From assembly GCA_022496805.1 (NCBI GenBank), contig CM040106.1, positions 62,001 through 126,000 on the forward strand: a stretch of DNA of 64,000 nucleotides, written 5' to 3'. The notes under the pieces are model-generated. The model saw only the letters and a program-made list of their open reading frames with translations. It searched no databases and was not told the origin of the DNA. The stretch is from Pohlia nutans (taxonomy: Eukaryota; Streptophyta; Bryopsida; Bryales; Mniaceae). Position numbers and translations under genes: made by a program. This document shows positions 22,533 to 33,102 of the stretch, in pieces (position 1 is the stretch's first letter; the number at the start of each line of letters is the position of its first letter).

Positions 22533-25502
22533 TCAATAAATGTAATACAATGTTCTACAATAAGGACATCGCCATTGTAGTATTGCATACCGGTCTACAT
22601 TTAGATCCACACAATACGAATCACTACAAATCTCTCCTACACATACACCTACATACAAATCATCCTCGAGGCGGGGATGCCTCACTGACGAAATCTGATA
22701 CATACGAGTCAATAGATGCTTTGATGATGTTGATTTGTGTTTGAGGGATTTTAATCCTTGGATCTCTTTTCTTGTACGCGGCTTCCACGCTGTCATGATA
22801 CAATCTCTATGGGACCAATTTGGTTGGAAACACCTATCCTCCCGCCAAGAATACCCCTCTTTTGTATCCCAACCGTCATATGTGTCCATATCGACGTGTT
22901 GCCGTGAAGGAGGTGTCCAATACTGCATCTGAATTAAATTCACATGTCCAGGATCAGGACTGGGATTCGTCAAGGCTTTAGCCAGCCAAAATGGTCGGTG
23001 GTCGTCATCTGCAGGGCGCACCGCGAGGAAATAGCCAGCGTACACATCACGACCAACGCGAAATGAAGGGGTTGGGCGGTCACGCCTACGGCCAACAAAG
23101 GGAGCATCCTCGGAAAACTCCTCACGGATTGTCCCGTCGTCCAGAAATTGGTCCTCCATTTTAGGTGCCAACCTCGAAGATGGCCAAAATCCATTTTGCA
23201 AAATCTCCCGCGCCGAAACTGGCGAGGTTAGCGCAAATCTCACCCCCCGCCAATAGTATTTGAGGGGCTCATTCATCCTCTTGAATTCTCCACACAAATC
23301 CTCATTAGCCATAGTGCCCCATAGAGTAATGAATCCATCGAGGCCTTTGCAAATCTCATCAAGGCATCGCATCTGATTCGGGGCGAGTGGGCGAGGCTCT
23401 CCACTGGGCACTATTGGCCGTCCATCTGCAGTCTCCTTCCACAAGCAAATTCCTCCACCCTCCTTTGGCAACCAGTCGCTGTCTGTACAAAGAATTTGGT
23501 ATTGCATTAAAGGCTACCTGTTGGAATCTTTGTAGAACTTGAACTGTTGAGCATTGGTATCACTTTGCAGAGCGTCATTACCTGTGCACAAGTACCCTTC
23601 AACGAACCCTTTGAAGTTTGGGACTTTCTTGATAAGGTGCGGAATGACGGGCTGAGATTCAGCATCCATGAAGGACTTCATGAGCTTGGGAATCGTGGGG
23701 TAGTCATTTTCCCGCAATCTACGGCTCCATCGACCGAAGAGGGCACTGATGTCATCATGAGTGTGCCCCACGATGAGAAAATTGATGAATATCTCGCGGA
23801 AGACACCTTTGTGTACGAGGAGGGAGAAAAATGGAAAGACCCATCGATTCTTGTTGTCCCCACACGCGTTGTCAAGTTGAAGAGTTAAAATCAGAGGGAG
23901 TGGTTCCGCGATGACCGGCTCCCTTGGAGGAGGTGGGAGGGATTCCAAGCAAATCTCCGAACCTAGCATCAAGGCCTCGGAGAGATCAAAAGACCTACTC
24001 CCAGTGAACAACTCCCGCGTTGAATACTTCGGCGGCTTCTCCAGATCCCGTAGTAATTGAGCAATTGAACCGACGGAATGATTTGAATCACTCGGATAAA
24101 TGTCTAGGCCATAATGTGCATATCTTATGTCTTCGTGGCCATGCGCAATCATTCCAGTCAGCGCGACCGGCAACTTCATGAAGGAATCAATTGCCTTGCT
24201 CTTGTGAGAATAATGCGGCGAGGCCGTCTTTGAGTGGTCCATATTGTCATGGATGATGGTAAATATTTTGTTCGGGAATTTCTCAGACTGATCCCTATTA
24301 CCATAATACAGCTCTCTCTCATCCCTTTGTTCATTTATGTGCGCTTTAAGTTTTGTAGTCCATAGAAGGGATGCACGAGACCCTGACGTACAAGCGGAAC
24401 GGAGCTGTTTAATCCTATCACAAGTCCCACATCGAGAAAAACTATCCCCACGAGCCTTTGGTGCGAATTCAGGAAAAGACTCTCTACGAATTCTAATCAG
24501 TCCGCTCAATGACACATTCGGCAAATCAAAGTGCGCGTTGATCTCTTTGATCAAAGGCAATGTCTCGTTCCACCGAAAGGAGGACGGCAGACACATGGAC
24601 ACGACATTCTCACTAGACGGAAGTGTCTTGGACTTGTCAGGCATCTGATCTGCGGGGTTCTCGAGCAGGGTTCCGAGAGTGGCAGTGGCTTGCGATGTTT
24701 GCAAGCGGGGCTTCTTTGTCCCAAGGTTACCATGCGGCTCCGGGCGCACACCAAATTTTGCTCGACCCTTGTTACGATGGTATGTAGCTCTCGACACCGA
24801 ATGAATGAGACACCATGCTGTAGGGCACACCTCAATTCCCTCCAAGGTAATCATTTCTTTACTGTTCGCATCTCGGTGAATTTGACGGTGCACTTCGAGC
24901 AACAGTTGCTTTTGAAAGTATACGTTACTAGTTATGTATAATTGGGTGCGAAGGGCTTGGATCTTTTCTCGCGGAAACGGCTGTATGCAGTTTAAAGGAC
25001 AACAGACATTGCTTGACAGAGCGTTAATCGACTGGGCAAAAAGTAAGAAGTCCTTCTTGAGAGGGGTAGCTGGCTCAGTTCTCTCGCGTGTAGTCTCGTA
25101 AGGCCTAACCCCTTTCCGGACACGCTTCCTGGAGGCATTCAATTCTGCCTTATATATGGTTGTTTGCTCGTGATCGTAAAAGCTCGCTCCATTCATAAAG
25201 ACCCTGGAGATATGCCAAGATCGCATAGACCACATCCATACGGACGGAACTTCCTCCTCAACAAGTGATTCTGCAATGTGAATCGCTACGCGTTCATCGC
25301 CGAGAGGCAAACCGTCTGTGTCAATCACGAGCTTCCGGTCAACACTATGGCAGATACCCTTTGCAACATCGATCCCATCCGCGTTGGTGATCTTAACGCC
25401 CTTCGTGGTCCATGATGAACGTGGAACACCCTCACATGGCGCCACTCCCGGCGGCAGGGTTGGCACCCTTATCTCAAAATCTGGATGCGCAAGCGTCTCC
25501 AT
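22533..25502 (-). CDS. E2 DUF7869-type transposase/integrase-like protein
   Basis: An almost intact ORF of about 990 codons from ATG 25502 (METLAHPDFEI) to 22533, with one in-frame TAG at 23511-23513. The upstream half has Cys-rich sites (VCCPLNC; FSRCGTCDR) and RELYYGNRDQSEKF. The core carries three acidic blocks in the order expected for an RNase H/DDE fold: TIIHDNMDHSK (about 24.24 kb), LTLQLDNACGDNKN (about 23.87 kb) and FLIVGHTHDDISALFGRWS (about 23.76 kb). These match, from memory, the DUF7869 family. The C-terminal region (GVRFALTSPVSAREIL, YFLAVRPADDDHRPFWLAK, then a WT/Y-rich segment) looks like a small chromo/BAH-like barrel. Thirteen palindromes lie 70-1100 bp upstream of the start. 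Functional if the TAG is read through or is a sequencing error. Catalytic roles are inferred. Confidence 0.7.
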
Positions 25503-25571
25503 TCGGTCACAAAACAAATCATGTATCAGACAGTGAGCTGCATGGTATTGGTGTGAATGGAGTGCAAACTA

Positions 25572-26615
25572 TTATCTTCGGGCCGAGGATAATGCTATTG
25601 GATCTAATGCTTCCGGGCTCGGATGTCCGCATATTGTAACACCGTCTATAGTATCCTCGAGTCAAGGATAACTGCGCGACAAACTGGACCAGATTTCATT
25701 CAGCCCAGAGCCCGTGCATAGACTGCCCAAAATCGGAAGGCGTACTTCTTGTCTGTAAGAAGAGTCAGCGTCTACGTGTTTCAAAGTCATCCATATCCTC
25801 GACACGAGGATATGGTTATAGGATACTAATGATACCGTGTACGATATGTCCGGACTTCTGGTTTACAGTTCAGGAGGACATGATGTCCCTATCAGCTTTA
25901 TCCTCGACTCGAGGATAACTAGTTCTGTGCCCCAACGAGTTTATCCTCAACTTGTGGATAACTAGTCCTCAAATGCTTCAGGTATTGTCCAATGCGGAAC
26001 ATCGGACGCGTGAAACGATCAGACATTGAAGTTCTGAGTATGTTATCCTCGACTTGAGGATAACTGGATATGTATGTGTCATGTCCTATGGCAAACCCCT
26101 CTAATTATCCTCCACTCGAAGATAAGTGGCCCGGTCACATGAACGTTACTGGATAGTACTCTTTACATTGGTGCGTATTGTATTACCTACAGTTTATATC
26201 AATATACCTATCTTCGACTCGAAGATAAATGTATCCGCATATCACAGTTCTTTTGAGTACCCTAAGTGACTTATCCTCGAGTCGAGGATAAGTGGTTCAG
26301 TTCTATTCGTTCAATCAGAACTTTTGTAGAAGTCACTATTATATGAGATCATTGTATTGATATATTGAGAACTTATCTTCGACTCAAGGATAATTGTATC
26401 TCTATAAATTCTATCGTATATTCTGTTGTACTTATCTTCGACATGAGGATAATGGGTACTGCGACTGAAGTGTCACGCTCTGACATCCACGGTATTCTTA
26501 AATATATGTTATGTCATGGAATATATACACTTTATCTTCAACTCAAAGATAATCCATTCTGCAACAGTATAAAGGTACCCAATAACGACTCAACTTATCC
26601 TCGAATCGACGATAA
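25572..26615. repeat. Thirteen dispersed E2 palindromes with alternating spacing
   Basis: A 21-bp palindrome (inner part TATCCTCGACTCGAGGATA, ten-base arms and a one-base centre) occurs with starts at 25572, 25651, 25793, 25898, 25941, 26043, 26105, 26208, 26271, 26373, 26432, 26532 and 26595. From 25941 on, the intervals alternate: 102, 62, 103, 63, 102, 59, 100, 63, i.e. pairs every 161-166 bp. The DNA between copies is not visibly conserved. Variants often change both arms together, as in TATCTTCGACTCGAAGATA at 26209. The array lies directly upstream of the E2 transposase start and may be its promoter/binding region or an element subterminal region. Confidence 0.92.
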
Positions 26616-26619
26616 CAGA

Positions 26620-27580
26620 ACCAACTAAACTTTGACACGATGGAACACATGAACAGTTCAATTCCATTAAATTACGAGTTGCAAATTGAATATGCATCTA
26701 CTTCAATGCATTGGATCACAATGCATTCTAATTTGCATAGCCAACGCAAGCTTGGGTTATAAGCAATGGCATGCACAATTAAAAAGAACGCATAAACTCA
26801 ATGAATCAGAAAACAAGCGCTGCAATGTGCACTCCCCTAGTTTGCACCCCAGCACCTGAACTAATCAATCACTGAATGCAAAAAACCACTGAACTAGAGA
26901 TTTAACCACACAATCAACCACACAACCATTAAACTACACACTTGAACGTAATGCTAAACAATTTATAACCAAGATCCTGTCGCACCCTACAACCTCTTCA
27001 AAACACACAGCAAAATAATGCGGTGGATAATGACATCAAAACTTACATTTGGAGCGCTTCAGCCACGCGATAGCGCACACCACAGTTCTACAATACACAA
27101 GCGACAAGAAGAGGGAGAGTCCGCAAGCAAGAGAGACAAGAGCGGCTGCGGAGGAGAATACAAAATGAGAGACGCAATACAAAATGAGAATGCGCGGGAG
27201 AGAGGAGAATGAAGAAGCGCCCAAAGTTTCCGCCGTCTTGGATGCCTTTCGAAAATAGCAGCCTAGTCTACAGTGAAATCGCAACGGCTTTCCGCACATA
27301 AATGCAAAGCACTCCGCCACTATGCAACTCGCAGGTTACTATATTTTTAAAAAGGTTACAAGCCACTGACATTCACTGTGGTCAGAGGAGCAAGCTGGCC
27401 AACTACATATTTACTGTCATCAATTATGAACTTCCTGAATTCTAAAAATTTGGTCCCTTGAAAATCACAATGCCGCTATGTAAAAACAAACTATTAGTGC
27501 CTCTGCAAAGCAAAATCAAAACCGCTTCAAACTCAAAATCTGCCTCCAAAAACAAGTAACCGAGCAGTGCTGCAAAAGTC
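26620..27580. other. Spacer between E2 palindromes and gene 3
   Basis: No gene supported. The part at about 27370-27580 resembles 40540-40740 in E4 (AGCAAGCTGGCCAACTACAT vs AACCAAGCTGGCCAATAAAA), so it is the conserved 3' flank of gene 3. Confidence 0.45.
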
Positions 27581-27584
27581 AAAA

Positions 27585-28133
27585 CTAAAATTGGCGATTG
27601 CTCCCCATCGATGCTGCATCCGATTCTCCACCTTCCGCCGTGACATATAAAGATGTGTCTGATGATATCTCAATCACTTGTTTGGTCCCACTACCATTCG
27701 AATTTCTGGGAGGACAATCACAAAAGTCAAATTGCACTCACCCGCAATCCATTTTTACTACTGCCACTCCACGAAGTAAATCTGTGGAAGGACGGTTCAC
27801 AATTCCTGCCACTTCAGCATATGAAATGCCAGAAAGAACCTCCAACCGTGCCATCTCTTCGCCACAGTGAATGTTCCAAATAAAATCATCTGCGCCACTA
27901 ACAATGCCTCGCAACAATGGATGAGGAGGGAGATTTGTCTTCCATCGACATGCATCCGAATTGTAAACAAACAACAAGTACCCAGTTAATTCCCCTAAAG
28001 AATAAGGACGAGAAGGAAGAGAATAATCTCCATGGGTTGGGTGCCTAGAACCTATGGTCAAGAAAGAAAAACAAGGAGGAGATGAATGAGGAAGGGGAAG
28101 GAGTGAATGTGGAATGAGAAGAAGCTCACACAT
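27585..28133 (-). pseudogene. E2 copy of gene 3, small conserved element protein
   Basis: ATG 28133 to TAG 27585, with one in-frame TGA near 27740. The conserved core is LTGYLLFVYNSDACRWKTN, LPPHPLLRGIVSGAD, EEMARLEVLSGISY, IVNRPSTDLLRGVAVV, then FDFCDC, VIEISSDTSLYVT and a C-terminal ASMGSNRQF. It is clearly homologous to the gene at 40743-41215 in E4 (same blocks in the same order). No known domain recognised. Its presence in two DUF7869-bearing elements with different palindromes suggests an accessory role in element biology. A 33-bp identical block lies upstream of both copies. Confidence 0.6.
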
Positions 28134-28168
28134 TCAAATATTGAAATGTGGAAGAAAGAGAGTACTTG

Positions 28169-28201
28169 AAATGAATTGCACTCTCATGTGAGCCGCCATT
28201 C
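28169..28201 (-). promoter_or_regulatory. Conserved 33-bp block upstream of gene 3 (E2 copy)
   Basis: A 33-nt stretch containing GCACTCTCATGTGAGCCGCC is identical at 41375-41407 in E4, while the surrounding DNA has diverged. It lies 36 bp (E2) or 160 bp (E4) upstream of the gene 3 ATG and contains a CATGTG E-box-like site. It may be a promoter element or 5' UTR. Confidence 0.5.
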
Positions 28202-28672
28202 ATCCAACGTACATACAATACCCTTGAGAGCACTTGGTCCTCTAGTGCATGTACCTTGCACTCTCACTTGAATGCATTTACTTTGATGGGTATTATTTCT
28301 CCATCATTCTATTCAATTCCAAATCTAATTTTGGATTTTGGAATGAAGATGATACACACACATCCATATAATTGTACAGAAATAGGTATACAAAAGTATT
28401 AAATTTAAAAATCAATGAGAAAAGCATGATAAAGTATATCTTTCTCATGCACGTACGTACATACATTACATATAAGTATGATTTTTAAATCAAATTTATG
28501 CTACTAAATTCCTAACATTCATCATATACGACAAAATATATAGTGCGTCACTAATACTCATATATAGTTTGTATAAAAATACAAACTTATTTATTTACGT
28601 TTGATTTTCGTAAATTTGGTCATGAGCACATGGTTAATAAAATGCTAAATTACCTAGTTCAATGGGTTTCAT

Positions 28673-29258
28673 TTAACCCCTAACCGCCCAACCATGCATT
28701 TTTTGCACGATGAACGAATTTGAACTCCAATTTCTCATCCATCATGCACTTCTTGCAGTGTGAAATTTTTATTGACACTTATCTGGGAAGTTAGATTATG
28801 CATGTGTGGTCCTATTAGAAACGGGATGACTTGTGAAAGTTGAATGCCTCATTTCATGTTGTAGTGCTCGACTACTCATTTCGAAGATTTTATTCCAAAA
28901 GTGCTCTTGAAAAAGTGAACTACCTAAAATATGCTACATAAAAAACGCCAAACATTACTACACCTAGACTATTACATTTGAACCCATCCCAACCCCGAAA
29001 ATTCATTACTAGATTGTCAATATTTTATTCGTACTAATCATAATTGTTACAAACGATCGTTACATTTTAAGTTCGTAATATAATACACAAATATTGGTGA
29101 TAGCCATTGCCAAAGTAATTGTATGGATAGAATCCATAATTAATTATGTAAATTTTTTATTTATTCATCAAAGTGAAAATATCCCTCTTACTTGCTTTTT
29201 GTAATGTATCTTTTTAAAACTACCAAGTTTAAAAAGAGTGAGAACATGAAGGGGTTAA
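28673..29258. mobile_element. MITE, copy M4
   Basis: Left end TTAACCCCTAACCGCCC at 28673, right end AAGGGGTTAA ending 29258. The interior is shared with M6 and M7 (GCATGTGTGGTCCTATTAGAAACGGGATG, TGCCTCATTTCATGTTGTAG regions). Non-coding. Confidence 0.65.
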
Positions 29259-29259
29259 A

Positions 29260-30990
29260 CTATTATTTCAGACTATACTAATCGCGATGAACATATTTGG
29301 TTTTAAGGGATAAAAATTTAATTCAACATACTATTATACAAGTCCAACATAGTTTGAGTTGCATGTGACATGTGATAGAATGGTGATGTCGGTTGCAATG
29401 TGTTCTTAGCTGCTACAAACATATAATAACTCATAATACAATTTTTATTAAATACAAATAAAATGCTACTTATTCAATAAATATAACCAAAAACGTAATA
29501 ATTTCATAATGGTCATACGGTTATTTATTGGAACCTTTGCTGATAGGGTCTCGCGTTTGGAATCTATACATTTCATCTATATATAATTTATGGATTATTT
29601 ATATATATAAGGTAAAATAATTTACTATTTTTAGGTTCATTAAGGTGTATTACACCTATATCCTATGAATATATCTAGAATTCCAAAAAATTGGTTTAAA
29701 AAAACCGTACATTACTCATATCAAATTAAAATTACTTTTTAGCTCTAATGTAAAGGACACCCCACATTTTTTGGGTGAACATGGTGATCTATTATGTTGA
29801 TAATTATTTTCCTAGAAGAAATCAAAATTTAAATTTCTTTAATATAAATTTGTAAATTTGAACAACAAATATGTTAATTGCCCCTTTAGCGGAATGTGCA
29901 TTTGCATATCCCGGGGTTTTTTACTTAATTTACTTAGGATTCAATAAATTGTCATCGTTGTCTTCAATTTAATTTGTACAAATAAGTAAGACACCTAAAT
30001 GTTTATATTGTAAGAAATTTCCCATAATCGGTAATAATTTATAAATAGCACTACATGATGGTGAAATTCATAAGTACTATCCTAGGTACTTAATTACCCT
30101 AAATCATGTCCTTACTTCAATCTTTCATATGATAATTCATTATTCATATGATAAGAGTACAGTCATGACGTACTTAAGAAATACTTCATGCATATGCTAT
30201 GATTGAACTCGATGTACTTGTAGGAGGGGGATGCATCATCAATGCAATCATGAAAATCATCAATGCTTGGATGAAAATCATTAATTCTTCGATGAAAATC
30301 ATCAAATGAATGTTTGGAGAAGAATTATCTTATTTTTTGGCGGTTTGTCACTACGTTGTTGTCCTCTCTAAATAATGATCCTATTTAACTATACTTCATT
30401 ATGTGTTTTGCTAAAAAAAATTGTGTAGAAGTATGCGATCGAAGAACGAAAGGCATACCACGTGCAGTCAAAAATCAGGACTGAATAAGATGTCCAGCGT
30501 GTAGGGTAGTCTCAAAGTGCTTGGCTGATCAAGTTAAGGGAGAAGAACAAAATTAAGGAATAATTTCATCGCTTGCATATATATATATATATCACGTGTC
30601 TAGAATAATCAGGAAGAACCTTGTGTACCTGAATGAGATACCATTTGAGATTTTGTACTAATTCTATAATATTCAAATGAATTTTTTTTAATGAATATTT
30701 TTGGTTTAGGTCAAAAAGATATAGAATTATTGTCTTACTCAAAAAGTTCAGAGTATCGATTTTTCTAAGATTTATATTTCAGCTGAATTGATTTTAGAGT
30801 AATATTTAAGCTGTAAATGGGAAGTTGTTCTTCACCTAACAAATTTTAGACTTATTTTGTAATTCAACACTTTTATAGTTTTTCGTCAACAACACGAAAA
30901 GTTATTTCTTTAACCCATATAGATGCCTAAACCCTTTTAAACAAGGCTTATATTTATTAATAGATGATTCCAAAATTTTAACTTCAAAAA
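29260..30990. other. AT-rich intergenic DNA
   Basis: No gene. Contains a threefold local repeat ATCAATGCTTGGATGAAA / ATTAATTCTTCGATGAAA near 30235-30300 and an (AT)n run at 30575-30592. Confidence 0.5.
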
Positions 30991-30996
30991 GTAACT

Positions 30997-31263
30997 TTAA
31001 CGCCTAAGCGTACTAGGGTGTCCATGGAATTGACGGTGTGAGAAAAATGATCCTAAATGACTATTTAGAAGATTATTTTGGAATTGATATACAAATGAAA
31101 GTTCTAGATGTTGAATCTTAAATTCCAATCCATCCATACGGTTTGATTCACTAATATTATCACCAATATTTAATAATAAATTCTAAAAGTTAAAATTTGT
31201 TTAGCGAACGTGATAACGATTTGAATCTGTTAATCGTTTAAAGTGTTGACGTTTAGGAGTTAA
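30997..31263. mobile_element. MITE, copy M5
   Basis: 267 bp bounded by TTAACGCCTAAG (30997) and TTTAGGAGTTAA (31252-31263). The interior shares TACAAATGAAAGTTCTAGA-type sequence and the ACTAATATTATCACCAATATT segment with M3 and M4. Confidence 0.55.
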
Positions 31264-31425
31264 CATATTGTGCCTTAGGGGATGCACTATAATTATGTTA
31301 TATTTGTGGTTTGTTGCATCACATGCATTCAAAGGGTAATTTAGGGGGTATGAAGCCAAATGCGATTATTCTATGATATAAAATAATACCCATAGTATAT
31401 TCCATGAGTATTATTTGAAATTATT

Positions 31426-31964
31426 TTGAACCCCTAACCCTAAAACCATACATATTTTGCATGATGTACAGATTTCATCTGTAGTTTCACATCCATCGTG
31501 CACTTTTAGCACTGTGATTTTTTTAACTAAAATTTTAAATGGGAAGTTTACTTCATGTATGTGTGCTTCGATCAAAAAGGAAATAGTTTTTGAAAAACTT
31601 ATGCCTCATTTCGTGCTGCAGTGTTTCACCCAAAATTTGGAAGGTTTTGGTCTGAAAGTGTTATTGAAAAATAAAACTCTTAAAATCAAGCATCCAAAAT
31701 GTCTCAAAAAATCAATACACCTAGAGTACTATATTATAACCCATCACAACAAATTTCATCCACATACTATAATTCAATATCTTATTCGTAATTGAATTCA
31801 ATTTTTAATTTTTTTTTATGTTCCAACGTGTTTTAGAAAAATATGAGTGATAGCAATTATAGATCTAACTGTATAAGTAGACTCTAAAATTCAAATTGTA
31901 TAACTTTTATGCATCTTTGCAAACCTCCCTAAATTGGACATAGGTGAGGACGTTTAGGGGTTAA
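31426..31964. mobile_element. MITE, copy M6
   Basis: Bounded by TTGAACCCCTAA (31426-31437) and TTTAGGGGTTAA (31953-31964). It is an uninterrupted relative of the copy split by E4 (M7): GATGTACAGATTTCATC, GCACTTTTAGCACTGTG and CTTATTCGTAATTGAA are shared in order. This makes it the empty-site reference for the E4 insertion. Confidence 0.7.
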
Positions 31965-31969
31965 GCATC

Positions 31970-32930
31970 CTATGTTATTAATAATATCACTTGACCATTC
32001 CACTCAGACACCCACTTGCTTCACTTAATATTATAGTTATTACACACTTTAAATTGGTACAGAAATTTAACTTGAATTATTAAATCATAAAATAGTTAAA
32101 TAAGAATTGGTAATTTAATGATTAAATTAGTATCCTAGTAGATTGCTCTAAAAATTAACCATTATGTCATGACAGTGTGTACAAAATGGGTATTCATTAA
32201 GTCATCGATAAACATAGTATATACATTAGGCATGCTAAAATTATATCAGAAATGAATATACATATAGGCATTTAGGAATGTTGGAAAACCGTACTTCTTA
32301 GATAAGGGATAGAGATACATATATAGAATCTCCGACCTCTTTTGGGGGCAACGTGAATAAATTGTCTATTTGTAATGTCAATCTACTAGTGTCCACCGGA
32401 CAAACAGTACTACAAAATACTTTGATCATATCAATAGGAAAATGTTGAAAGATCGTGGCACGCACTTTTCTGTATTTTATTAGAAGTTTGACGTAATTGC
32501 ATTTGGAGGCCCCCTCCAAAATTGTCAACAGCTCTTCGTCGCAAGAAATTTATTGCAATTACTACAGAATTTAATAGGCTTAGAAAGGGACTTGCATGAT
32601 AGTGAGGCGAGGTTGTATGAGAAAGTTCAAAGGCTTAGAATTATAATTCTTCGTGAAAAATGGTTGGACGTGTTGAATAATTCCAAATAGAATTTAAAAT
32701 TTTGTTTATCACCTTGTTTTTAATAGAATTACCTTTATTGGTATTGATGCACCCTTTGACACGCCAGCCTTCATTTTCTAGACACTGTATGAATTCTGAC
32801 GCGTCCCTTCACCACGTACAGTGATATTTTTCATCCATCCAAAATTCTCGTGATTCTTGTGCTAGTTAAGTACGATTTGTACGGTATGGATCTTCAAAAT
32901 AAGATAATGTGAATTTTGAAAAATTACAAA
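31970..32930. other. AT-rich spacer upstream of E3
   Basis: No gene supported. A 76-codon minus ORF at 32298-32528 has no motif and is probably chance. Confidence 0.4.
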
Positions 32931-32937
32931 AGTGATT

Positions 32938-32980
32938 CAGGGTTTAGGGTTTTAGGGTTTAGGGTTTAGGGTTTAGGGTC
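32938..32980 (+). repeat. Interstitial TTTAGGG telomere-type repeat
   Basis: About five to six TTTAGGG units, one with an extra T, end about 125 bp upstream of the E3 start codon. TTTAGGG is the plant-type telomere unit, supporting a streptophyte host. In plants such telo-boxes also occur in promoters, so this could be regulatory rather than a telomere scar. Confidence 0.9.
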
Positions 32981-33102
32981 TCCGTGGGGACAATGCCATC
33001 GTTGGGATTGAATCGTAATATGTAATAGCAAGTTTATTTCGAATATCGATGTGTGGATTGCTGATACGCTTCTCTTTTATGCAGGCTCTTAGACTTATTA
33101 CC

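Noticed and set aside
23678..24941. Plus-strand ORFs opposite the E2 transposase (for example 24531-24941)
   Set aside because: Shadows of a long minus-strand coding frame with recognised motifs.
25572..26615. CRISPR array
   Set aside because: Repeats are perfect palindromes without uniform 30-40 bp spacers, the DNA is eukaryotic, and no cas genes are present.
32938..32980. True chromosome end
   Set aside because: Only five to six units, with ordinary element sequence on both sides.
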